Positions 1-9,873 of a stretch of DNA of 64,000 nt are shown one piece after another (the stretch's first letter is position 1; each line of letters starts with the position of its first letter). The stretch lies in NCBI GenBank assembly GCA_021299375.1, contig JAJTGR010000019.1:1-64000 (forward strand), read 5' to 3'. This DNA is from Gemmatimonadota bacterium (lineage in GTDB: Bacteria > Gemmatimonadota > Gemmatimonadetes > Gemmatimonadales > Gemmatimonadaceae). The translations under genes and the position numbers were made by a program. A model generated the notes under the pieces. The model saw nothing but the letters and a program-made list of their open reading frames with translations, ran no database searches and was not told the DNA's origin.

Positions 1-271
1 CGACCTCCTGCCCGCCCTTGAACAGCGTGGCGTACCGGTCGCGGTACGCTTCCATCTGGGTGGTGCATCCGGGGGTGCCCGCCTGCGGGAAGAAGGCCAG
101 CACCACCGTTTCACCGCGATGCGCCGAGAGCGTGAAGGGGGCCGAATCGGCACCCTTGGCCGTCACGGTGGTGACGGTGAAATCGGGTGCCAGGTCGCCC
201 ACCTTGAGCGTCTGGGCGGTGAGGGGATGCGCGGCGCTGAGGAACGCCAGCGTGAGCAGCGTGCGGGGCAA
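1..271 (-). CDS. Peroxiredoxin (AhpC/TSA, Bcp-like), N-terminal part only
   Basis: The gene runs off the left edge, so only about 90 N-terminal residues are present. From a TTG start the protein begins with a short hydrophobic signal-like stretch ending in TAQT. A thioredoxin-fold peroxiredoxin opening follows: LKVGDLAPDF, then FFPQAGTPGCTTQMEAYRD, whose Cys in PGCT matches the peroxidatic Cys of Bcp-type peroxiredoxins. The family reduces hydroperoxides using thiols; the apparent signal sequence suggests an exported form. No ATG fits this frame, so the TTG start is a best guess. It lies downstream of aconitase on the same strand but is separated from it by a hairpin terminator and about 275 nt. 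Confidence 0.75.
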   Translation of the reverse strand, partial: MPRTLLTLAFLSAAHPLTAQTLKVGDLAPDFTVTTVTAKGADSAPFTLSAHRGETVVLAFFPQAGTPGCTTQMEAYRDRYATLFKGGQEV

Positions 272-546
272 CGGTTGGTTCCGGGTGGCGGGTGGCGGTT
301 TCGAGGCATATACACGAGCGGTGCCACCTTCGCCGCGGTTCCCGTGCGGCGCGCATCGACGGAGCCCCGGCGGCCCCGCCGCCCCGTGAGCGGATCCCTG
401 AGGAGGTAACGCCGGCGCACCGGGGAGCGAGGCGACGCTGTGCGCACGGCCACCCCCGAAGAGAGCAGCGAGTGGAGTGAGCGGGCGCCAGCCGGGGCGT
501 GTCGCACGCGCAGACCTGACCCCGACCAAGACCAAGACCAACGCAC
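272..546. other. Gene-free interval upstream of the peroxiredoxin
   Basis: No coding signal fits on either strand. A TATATG hexamer on the minus strand near 313-318 could be a -10 box for the peroxiredoxin, about 40 nt ahead of its TTG start. No good -35 is visible. Confidence 0.4.
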
Positions 547-578
547 AACGGGCCCCGAGCCGAAGCCCGGAGCCCGTT
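547..578 (-). terminator. Hairpin terminator after aconitase
   Basis: Fourteen-base arms (AACGGGCCCCGAGC and GCCCGGAGCCCGTT, 12 of 14 paired) flank a CGAA tetraloop. The hairpin starts 18 nt after the acnA stop. There is no long T-tract, only a GT-rich run downstream on the minus strand. Confidence 0.6.
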
Positions 579-596
579 CCGCTGCCACCGAAACGA

Positions 597-3311
<2,715 letters not shown>

Positions 3312-3461
3312 GAAGGGGAGTGTCCTGCGCGCGCCGACCCCTCGGGCGGCCACGCGCGTCCGGAACGGAGCCACTCATCGCGCCGTGATGCCGTGCGGCG
3401 CACGACAGCCGGTACCGACGAGGCTACCCGTAATATCGACCGCGGCGCACGGGAGCGCCAA

Positions 3462-4604
3462 TCACGCCGACTGGGCCAGTCGCTGGGCCGCCTCGCCCTG
3501 TTCGGGCACGGGCGCCACGGTGATGGCCCCCACCGGGCAGCTGCGCACGAAGTCGCCGTCTGCCGGCGAGAACTCGCGGATGGACAGCAGCGGAAACGCC
3601 CGCTGCTCCGGGTCGAGCGCCATCAGCCGCGGCGCCTGGGCCACGCAGACCCCGCATCCGGTGCAGCGCTGGCGGTCGACGGCAATCGTCACCTGCTGGC
3701 GGGGAAAGATGCCCCCGGGCGCGCTGAGGGCGTCGAGCAGGTGGGGCAACGCGTCGCGCATCGCCTCGTAGCCCATCTGGATCAACGCCTCCACATGGCT
3801 GAACGAGAACCAGCCGATGTGGGCCACTTTTGGGCGTACGAGCAACATGGGCGGACCCGTCCAGCGGTCGAGCGACGCCTGCTGCATTTCGTGCATCATC
3901 ATCGTGGCCGCCCGCATGAAGATCGACGCGAACCCCTGTTCCGCCACGCCGGTGGCCAACGGTACGTCGGCGATGCCGACATCGACCGCGATCAGGGCGT
4001 CGACGTCCATGCCGGCAATTGCCACCGGCAGGTTGTCGGTGGTGCCACCGTCGATGCAGACGCGGTCGCCCACCACGCCGGGGGGAAAGAAACCCGGGAG
4101 TGCGCAGGAGGCATACACGGCATCCCGCACCGGAACACGGCGGAAGCCCGGGCGGCCAAAGACCACCGGGGTTCCGCGCTCGAGGTCGACCGCCGTCACG
4201 AGCAGCGGGCGCGCGAAATCTTCGAAGGTCCCATCATCCACCAGCTCCTCGCACAGGCTGCGGAGAGGTTCCTCGAGGTAGATGGACCGGGAGAGCATGC
4301 GCTCCATGAGCATGCCCACGTGATTGATGCGGAACAGGTCACGACGGCGGAAGCGGAGCGCCCGCTCGGTGAGCTGCTCCGGGGTGCGCCCACTTGCCGC
4401 CGCGGCGGCGATCATCGCCCCGATGCTCGACCCGGCATAGAGATGCGGGGTGATGCCCGCTTCGCGAAGGGCGCGCAGCGCGCCCACATGGGCCATGCCC
4501 TTGAGGGCACCGCCGCCGAGCACCACGCCGATGCGCGGCAGTGCCTGATGGGCGACCGCGCTGTGCATCGGCGTGCCCGTCGCGGGACCACGAAAGGGAT
4601 TCAT
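3462..4604 (-). CDS. Patatin-like phospholipase fused to a [4Fe-4S] ferredoxin domain
   Basis: Residues about 24-290 are a patatin/RssA-type serine hydrolase: glycine-rich oxyanion loop GGGALKG (30-36), nucleophile S60 in GSSIG, and catalytic D185 in DGG. Such enzymes are cytoplasmic lipid acyl-hydrolases with a Ser-Asp dyad. Residues about 305-370 carry C314, C317 and C320 (CxxCxxC) and C356 followed by Pro, the ligand set of a single [4Fe-4S] ferredoxin (Fer4_13/Fer4_19 style). The two domains share one open frame with no stop between, so this is a real fusion in this sequence. ATG 4604 (MNPF) or an internal ATG at 4568 could be the start. The role of the iron-sulfur domain is unknown; redox gating of lipolysis is only a guess. 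It is divergent from the response regulator. Confidence 0.88.
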   Translation of the reverse strand: MNPFRGPATGTPMHSAVAHQALPRIGVVLGGGALKGMAHVGALRALREAGITPHLYAGSSIGAMIAAAAASGRTPEQLTERALRFRRRDLFRINHVGMLMERMLSRSIYLEEPLRSLCEELVDDGTFEDFARPLLVTAVDLERGTPVVFGRPGFRRVPVRDAVYASCALPGFFPPGVVGDRVCIDGGTTDNLPVAIAGMDVDALIAVDVGIADVPLATGVAEQGFASIFMRAATMMMHEMQQASLDRWTGPPMLLVRPKVAHIGWFSFSHVEALIQMGYEAMRDALPHLLDALSAPGGIFPRQQVTIAVDRQRCTGCGVCVAQAPRLMALDPEQRAFPLLSIREFSPADGDFVRSCPVGAITVAPVPEQGEAAQRLAQSA

Positions 4605-4623
4605 CGGCGCGATCTGCCCGGCG

Positions 4624-4653
4624 TCATCTCGCGTTCATCTCCGCTGGTAGATT
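4624..4653 (+). promoter_or_regulatory. Direct-repeat operator and leaderless -10 of the response regulator gene
   Basis: TCATCTC occurs at 4624-4630 and again at 4635-4641, exactly 11 bp apart, the spacing used by OmpR/PhoB-family dimers. A TAGATT -10-like box at 4648-4653 ends 7 nt before the ATG. The same arrangement precedes czcC, so autoregulation is inferred. Confidence 0.5.
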
Positions 4654-4660
4654 CCCACCC

Positions 4661-5338
4661 ATGCGTGTGCTCCTAGTGGAAGACGACGACACGTTGCGCG
4701 AGAGCGCAACGGCCTACCTGCGGGCGTCGGGATTTGCGGTCGATCCGGCCGCCACGGGGAAGATGGCGCGTGAACTCGCCGCCGTCAGCCCGTACGATGC
4801 CGTCGTGCTGGACGTCCGGCTCCCGGACGACGACGGCTTTGTGCTGTGCACGGCGCTGCGCGGACGGACACCGGCTCCCCGCATCCTCATGGCCACGGCG
4901 CGCGATGGGGTGGCGGATCGCATTGCCGGCCTCGACCTGGGGGCGGACGACTACCTCGTGAAGCCATACGCGCTGGGCGAACTCGTGGCACGGGTGCGGG
5001 CCCTGCTGCGGCGCCCCGATCATGCCGCCCCCACGGTCCTGCAGGTGGCGGACCTCCAACTCGACCCGGCCACACGCGAAGCCCGCCGTGGGGGTCGGGC
5101 GATTGCCCTTACCACCAAGGAGTTCGCGGTACTCGAGGTACTCATGCGGGCGCCGGGCCGGGTCCTGTCGCGCGAGTTCATCGGCGAACACGCGTGGGAC
5201 GACAACTTCGATCCGATGAGCAACGTGATCGACGTGTACATCGCGCGGCTGCGCCGCAAGGTGGACGGCCCCGATGAACCGGCACTGCTGTCCACCGTGC
5301 GCGGGGCCGGCTACCGCCTTGCGCCGCCCTCCCGGTGA
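4661..5338 (+). CDS. OmpR-family response regulator
   Basis: The 225-residue protein has an N-terminal receiver domain (acidic pocket EDDD at 7-10, phospho-acceptor D51 in LDVRLPDDDG, conserved K in LVKPYALGEL). A C-terminal winged-helix DNA-binding domain follows (LTTKEFAVLEVL, SNVIDVYIARLRRKV, TVRGAGYRL). The start MRVLLVEDDD is the family start. The stop overlaps the GTG start of the histidine kinase (GTGA), so the two are translationally coupled. Proximity to the CzcCBA operon and shared upstream repeats point to metal-responsive control of efflux, like CzcR/CusR/CopR. The inducing metal cannot be read from the sequence. Confidence 0.95.
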   Translation: MRVLLVEDDDTLRESATAYLRASGFAVDPAATGKMARELAAVSPYDAVVLDVRLPDDDGFVLCTALRGRTPAPRILMATARDGVADRIAGLDLGADDYLVKPYALGELVARVRALLRRPDHAAPTVLQVADLQLDPATREARRGGRAIALTTKEFAVLEVLMRAPGRVLSREFIGEHAWDDNFDPMSNVIDVYIARLRRKVDGPDEPALLSTVRGAGYRLAPPSR

Positions 5339-6702
5339 CGCTCGCCGGCATCGGGCGCGTGGACGGGAGCCGGCCCCGCATCCGCCTGCGCTTCACGGCG
5401 CTCTATGCCGTGACCCTGCTCATCGTGCTGCTGGGGGCCGCCACCGTGCTGCGCTTCACCTTGCGCAGTACGCTCCAACGGGAGTTCGAGGAGTCCGTGC
5501 GTGCGTCGGCCGGTCTGGTGACCCAGTTCTTTCGGACCGAGGTGAACGAGTACCGCACCATCGAGGCCACGCTCACGCACATCTCCGGTGAGCTGGTCTT
5601 CGAGGATCGGGTCATTCGGTACCGCCAGCCCGACGGGGCGCTCTTCCGCAGCGACGCCCGCCTGGCGCCGTCGGCCCGTCGGCGGCCGACGGCCGCAACG
5701 CACGCCGTGCAGTTTCCGCTCGATCGCGATCTCGCCCCGGGCTGGACGGTGGAAGTCGAGGCCAGCCTGGCCAACATGCGCGCCTTGCAGGCCCGGGTGG
5801 ATCGCTGGTTCCTGATTGGCATCCCGGTGCTGGTGCTCTGCGCGGCGGTGGCCGGCTGGTGGCTCACCGGGCGGACGCTGCAACCGGTGGGGGCCATGGC
5901 CAGCGCCGCTGCGCGGATCGCGCCGGCCAGTGGTGCCCGATTGCCCATTACCGACCCCGATGACGAGCTGGGGCGCATGGGCGGGCGCTTCAACGCACTG
6001 CTCGACCGGCTCGATGGCGCGCTGACCCAGCAGCGACGGTTTCTCGCCGATGCCGCCCACGAGCTGCGAACGCCGATCGCCCGCATGCGCGCCCGGGTCG
6101 AGTTGGCGTTGCTCGAGTCACGCGAGGGGACGCCGGAGGTGCTGGCCCCCCTCGAGCAGGAGCTGCGCGCCATGTCGCAGCAGGTCGACGAACTGCTGCA
6201 GCTGGCCCGCGCCGATGCGGCGGGCGACGAGGACATGCCGGCCCCGGTCCACCTGTATCTCGACGACCTGCTCGCCGACGAAGCCCCGCGCTGGCAGCCG
6301 CAGGCGCACCAGCTGGGACGCCAGCTCTTCATCGCCGAGCTGGAGGAGACCCCGGTGCAGGGGGAGGCGCCGTTGCTGTCGCGGCTCATTGGGGTGCTGG
6401 TGGACAATGCGCTCCGCTACGGGCGCGCCGGCGGCACGGTGCGCCTGTCAGTGCGCCCGGACGGGGCCTTCGCCCGGTTCGACGTCGACGATGATGGCCC
6501 GGGCGTTCCCCCGGCCGAACGGGAACGCGTGTTCGATCGGTTCTACCGTGGTGAAACGGCGCGGCACCAGCGCTCCGACGGCAGCGGCCTCGGGCTGGCC
6601 ATCGCGGCGTGGATCGTCACGCGCCACCACGGGCACATCGACGTGGGGCAGAGCGAACTGGGCGGAGCACGCTTCACGGTGCGCCTGCCGCTGGCGACAT
6701 AG
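5335..6702 (+). CDS. Sensor histidine kinase, partner of the adjacent regulator
   Basis: This is a 455-residue membrane kinase. TM1 spans about residues 20-42. A periplasmic loop of about 115 residues contains no His/Cys-rich metal site. TM2 is about 162-183 (LIGIPVLVLCAAVAGWWLTG), followed by HAMP and then HisKA with phospho-acceptor H242 in DAAHELRTP. The HATPase_c boxes are N (DNALRYG), G1 (DDGPGVPP) and G2 (GSGLGLAIAAWIV). The GTG start overlaps the regulator stop by 4 nt. It should autophosphorylate and transfer to D51 of the regulator. The stop codon lies at the foot of a terminator hairpin. Confidence 0.95.
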   Translation: MTLAGIGRVDGSRPRIRLRFTALYAVTLLIVLLGAATVLRFTLRSTLQREFEESVRASAGLVTQFFRTEVNEYRTIEATLTHISGELVFEDRVIRYRQPDGALFRSDARLAPSARRRPTAATHAVQFPLDRDLAPGWTVEVEASLANMRALQARVDRWFLIGIPVLVLCAAVAGWWLTGRTLQPVGAMASAAARIAPASGARLPITDPDDELGRMGGRFNALLDRLDGALTQQRRFLADAAHELRTPIARMRARVELALLESREGTPEVLAPLEQELRAMSQQVDELLQLARADAAGDEDMPAPVHLYLDDLLADEAPRWQPQAHQLGRQLFIAELEETPVQGEAPLLSRLIGVLVDNALRYGRAGGTVRLSVRPDGAFARFDVDDDGPGVPPAERERVFDRFYRGETARHQRSDGSGLGLAIAAWIVTRHHGHIDVGQSELGGARFTVRLPLAT

Positions 6703-6719
6703 GCGCCCGGCGGGCGCCT
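6701..6719. terminator. Bidirectional terminator between kinase and FliS-like gene
   Basis: A perfect 8-bp stem AGGCGCCC/GGGCGCCT encloses a 3-nt loop. It overlaps the kinase stop on one side and touches the stop of the convergent small gene on the other. Confidence 0.65.
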
Positions 6720-7078
6720 CAGCAGAGGGGCAAATCGGTGAACGGCGGGAAGGGGGGCCGTACCGCCAGCCGCTCCGCCGACGGCACCGCTGGCTGCACC
6801 GCTCGCCGCCAGGCGTCACGGAGCGTACGCAGGCACTGGGCGGCGCCCACGAAATCGCGCCCGTCGACGGCCTCCTCGCACCACGCATACAGGGCATCGA
6901 AGCTGCGCGCGGCGCTCGAGTCGAGCTCGAGCGCGCTGCGCAGCACCGCGATGGCGTCGTGCGCGCCAGCCGCGTCGAATGCCTCACAGGCCCGGATCGC
7001 GCGGTCGTACGCGCGGATAAGTCGCGCCAGGCAATCGGCGGTACGGTGATCGGAGTCGATCACCGGCACAGTGAACAT
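6719..7078 (-). CDS. Small FliS-like helical protein
   Basis: The 119-residue, mostly helical product follows the pattern of the flagellin chaperone FliS. It has an N-terminal helix with RLIRAYDRAIRACEAFDAAG, a middle helix LRSALELDSSAARSFDALY, and a C-terminal CLRTLRDAWRRAV ending typical of FliS. FliS caps flagellin in the cytoplasm before export. No flagellar gene is nearby, so it could be an orphan FliS or a structurally similar protein with another partner. The ATG at 7078 (MFTVPVIDSD) was chosen because the longer in-frame extension looks random. It is convergent with the kinase and divergent from the efflux operon. Confidence 0.55.
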   Translation of the reverse strand: MFTVPVIDSDHRTADCLARLIRAYDRAIRACEAFDAAGAHDAIAVLRSALELDSSAARSFDALYAWCEEAVDGRDFVGAAQCLRTLRDAWRRAVQPAVPSAERLAVRPPFPPFTDLPLC

Positions 7079-7262
7079 GGGCGTCGGAGAGGGCACGGCT
7101 TGAGAAGCAGAGGTTCCATGATGAGCGGAGCGGCGCGCGCTCCATAGGGGTTTTTCGGTCGCGGTCGCGACCAACTTGACCCCTGGTCCCACGTTCCGGT
7201 CGCCCGGCGTGACGATCGACGCTTCCCGCATGACGAGGGGAGCCGTTCGTGAAGGCGTCGCC

Positions 7263-7295
7263 GTTCACGACCCGTTCATCCAGTGGGCGTAGGTT
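7263..7295 (+). promoter_or_regulatory. Direct-repeat operator and -10 of the CzcCBA operon
   Basis: GTTCAC at 7263-7268 and GTTCAT at 7274-7279 are 11 bp apart. A TAGGTT -10-like box at 7290-7295 sits 5 nt before the ATG. The repeat-to-box distance (14 bp) nearly matches that at the regulator's own promoter (13 bp), consistent with activation by the same protein bound over the -35 region. Confidence 0.5.
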
Positions 7296-7300
7296 GCAGC

Positions 7301-8653
7301 ATGCGACCACCGGCTCTCCCCGGCGCCTGCCCCGGCGCCTCGTTTCGTCCCGCGTTCGGCGCTCTGTTGCTGTTCGCCGTCCCGCTGGCGACCCTGCCCG
7401 CTCAGGCGCCTGCCGTGCCCCCCACGCCGGAGGTGGCGTCCTCCGTCCCCGCGGCGCTGGATCTGGCCGCGACGCTCGCGCTCGCCCGTCGCGCCGGCCC
7501 ACTCCAGCGCGTCGCCACGGCCCGTGAACAGGTAGGGCTGGGGCGGGTCCGTGAAGGCGCCCAGTGGCTCAATCCCACGATCGAATGGCGTCGTGAAAAT
7601 CTCGGCAGTCCGCTGCAGCCCGACATCTTCGCCACGCTGTACGTGCCCATGGATGTGAGCGGCCGCCGGCTCGCGCTTCGCGGGGCGGCGGCGGCTGGCC
7701 GCCAGCGCGTGGCTGGCGATGCCGCGGCCGAGCGGCGCGACGGGGAACTGGCCGTGGCGCGGGCGTGGCTGCGGGCCGCCAGCGCCCAGGGGGCGCTCGA
7801 CATCGCCCAGCGACAGTATGCCGCGCTGCGTGAGATTGCCGAGGTCGACGCCGCCCGGCTTCGGGAAGGGCTGGTGGCCGAAGCGGTGGGGCTGCGCACA
7901 TCGCTCGAGGCCGACCGGGCGCGTGTGGCACTCGTGGCGGCGCGCAGCGAGGCGGCGCAGGCCCGCGCCCAGATCGCGCGGCTGCTGAGCATGACCGACG
8001 CCGAGCTGCCACCGTTGGCGCCCCTGGCGGCGCCAGCGCTGCCGTCGCCACCCGATTCGGCTGCGGTCCAGACTCTGGCCCTGCGCGTACGGCCGGATGT
8101 GCAGGCGCGTGAGGCGGCCGTGCTGGAAGCCCAGCGGCGCCTGGCAGCCGAGCAGCGCGGCGTCTTCGGTGATCTGCAATTGCAGGGCGGCACCAAGGAA
8201 ACCGGCGGCTTCATGACCGGACAGATCGGGCTGGCCATGCCGTTCCCGCTCTTCAATCGCAACAGCGGCGCGCGCCAGCGCGTGGCCGGGGAGCTGAGCG
8301 AGGCCCGTGTCCTGCGGGACGACCTGCGCCTCGCGGTGGGCGGCAGCGTGGCCGCCGCCTGGCACACCTACGCCGAGGTGCGTGCGGCCGCCGCCGATGC
8401 CGCCACATTCGACGCTCGGGGGCGCGAAATCGCGCGCATCGCCCGGGTGTCCTACCGTGAGGGCCACGCCACGCTCACCGAACTGCTGGACGCCGAACGC
8501 GCTGCCGCCGACGCGATGCTGGCGCACCTCCGCTGGGCGGCCGATGCCTGGCTGGCCCGCCTCGAGCTTGAGCGCGCCATCGGTGCGCGACTCGATGCCG
8601 ATGGCCCCCTCGACCTTCCCGTCCTTTCCTCGCTGCTGACGCCCGGCTCATGA
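7301..8653 (+). CDS. czcC: TolC-family outer membrane channel of an RND metal efflux pump (CzcC type)
   Basis: The 450-residue protein has a signal peptide (hydrophobic stretch to about residue 35, ending LPAQA) and two outer-membrane-efflux repeats of long alpha-helices rich in Ala and Arg, ending in LERAIGARL. It would form the trimeric outer-membrane and periplasmic tunnel for the pump encoded next. An upstream in-frame GTG at 7283 is possible, but the ATG at 7301 fits the -10 box and gives a normal signal peptide. Its stop overlaps the next start (ATGA). Confidence 0.9.
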   Translation: MRPPALPGACPGASFRPAFGALLLFAVPLATLPAQAPAVPPTPEVASSVPAALDLAATLALARRAGPLQRVATAREQVGLGRVREGAQWLNPTIEWRRENLGSPLQPDIFATLYVPMDVSGRRLALRGAAAAGRQRVAGDAAAERRDGELAVARAWLRAASAQGALDIAQRQYAALREIAEVDAARLREGLVAEAVGLRTSLEADRARVALVAARSEAAQARAQIARLLSMTDAELPPLAPLAAPALPSPPDSAAVQTLALRVRPDVQAREAAVLEAQRRLAAEQRGVFGDLQLQGGTKETGGFMTGQIGLAMPFPLFNRNSGARQRVAGELSEARVLRDDLRLAVGGSVAAAWHTYAEVRAAAADAATFDARGREIARIARVSYREGHATLTELLDAERAAADAMLAHLRWAADAWLARLELERAIGARLDADGPLDLPVLSSLLTPGS

Positions 8654-9870
8654 CCATGCCTGCTGCTTCTCTGCGCGCCACACACGCGGTGCTCGCCGTC
8701 GTCTCCCTGCTGGCCGCCTGTGGCAAGACGGACGCCCCCGCGCCGGCCGACTCGGCGCCGCCTCTGTCGACGACCGCCGGCGTGGACTCCGCCACCCTGT
8801 CGGCGGAGGCCGTCCAGATCGCCGGCTTCACCGTGGACTCGGTGGTGCGCCGGCCCTGGCGCACCGCCGTGACCGTGCCGGGCCGCCTGGAGCTCGATCC
8901 CAACGCCCTCGAGACGATCGGGTCCATCACCGAGGGGCGTATCACGCACGTCACCGTGCGGGTGGGTGATCGGGTCGCCGCGGGGCAGGCGCTCGTGATG
9001 ATCCACAGCCACGAGATCATGGACGCGCGCAGCCGGTTGGCCACGGCCAAGGCGCAGGTCACGGCGATGGAAGCGGAGCGCGACCTCGCCCGCACCGCTG
9101 CCGACCGCGCCCGTCGGCTCTTCGACAACAAGGCCATGTCGGTGGCGGAGGTCGAGCGGGCCGAGGTGGCGCGGAAGGTGGCGCAGGCCAACTACGACCA
9201 GGCCGTGGCCGAGCGTGATCGGGCCGTAGCCCTCATCGAACACCTCGCGGGGCTCGGGCCGCTGCCCGCCGGTGCCGACGAGCACGATGTGATCGTCCGC
9301 ACGCCCATCGCCGGCGTGGTCACCTCGCGCGAGGCGCAGCCAGGAACCGTCGTGCTGCCGGGGACCCCGCTGGTCACGGTCGGCAACCCCGATCGCCTCC
9401 AGATCGGCATGCACCTGCCGGAACAGGCGGCGGCCGGGGTGCACCCGGGGGCCAGCGTCCGCTATGCGATGACCGAAGCCCCCGCCGAGCGGTTCGACGC
9501 GGTGGTCACCCGCGTAGCGCCCACCGTGGACACCCTGACGCGCACGGTGGAGGTGGTCGCGCAATTGCGTGGGCGCACCACGGGCCGCGCCGAATCGTTC
9601 GTGCAGGCGGACATCGAAGGGACGGGCACGGCCCCGGCGCTCGTCGTGCCGGCGACGGCGGTGCAGGCCATGCAGGGCGACACGGTCGTGATCGTTTCCG
9701 AGCCACGCGGCGAGGGCCTGTTCATCAAGGCCGTACCGGTGCGGGTGGGACGGCGTACGACCGACCGCGTGGAGATTCTCGGCGGCGTGTCCTCGGGTAC
9801 CACCGTGGTGGTGCGCGGGGCCGCCATCGCCAAGGCCGAGCTGCTCAAGCGTCGCGGCGGCGGGGCATAG
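8650..9870 (+). CDS. czcB: RND efflux periplasmic adaptor lipoprotein (CzcB/CusB type)
   Basis: This 406-residue membrane-fusion protein has a lipoprotein signal with lipobox LAAC (C24), so it is probably anchored in the inner membrane. A barrel-sandwich/lipoyl half (ITHVTVRVGDRVAAGQALVMIHS) is followed by a helical hairpin (about 125-200), the second lipoyl half (VIVRTPIAGVVTSREAQPGT), and beta-barrel and membrane-proximal domains. It links the CzcA-type pump to the outer-membrane channel. No N-terminal Met/His metal-binding cluster like that of CusB is obvious. It is coupled to the preceding gene by a 4-nt overlap and lies 3 nt from the next. Confidence 0.92.
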   Translation: MTMPAASLRATHAVLAVVSLLAACGKTDAPAPADSAPPLSTTAGVDSATLSAEAVQIAGFTVDSVVRRPWRTAVTVPGRLELDPNALETIGSITEGRITHVTVRVGDRVAAGQALVMIHSHEIMDARSRLATAKAQVTAMEAERDLARTAADRARRLFDNKAMSVAEVERAEVARKVAQANYDQAVAERDRAVALIEHLAGLGPLPAGADEHDVIVRTPIAGVVTSREAQPGTVVLPGTPLVTVGNPDRLQIGMHLPEQAAAGVHPGASVRYAMTEAPAERFDAVVTRVAPTVDTLTRTVEVVAQLRGRTTGRAESFVQADIEGTGTAPALVVPATAVQAMQGDTVVIVSEPRGEGLFIKAVPVRVGRRTTDRVEILGGVSSGTTVVVRGAAIAKAELLKRRGGGA

Positions 9871-9873
9871 CAC

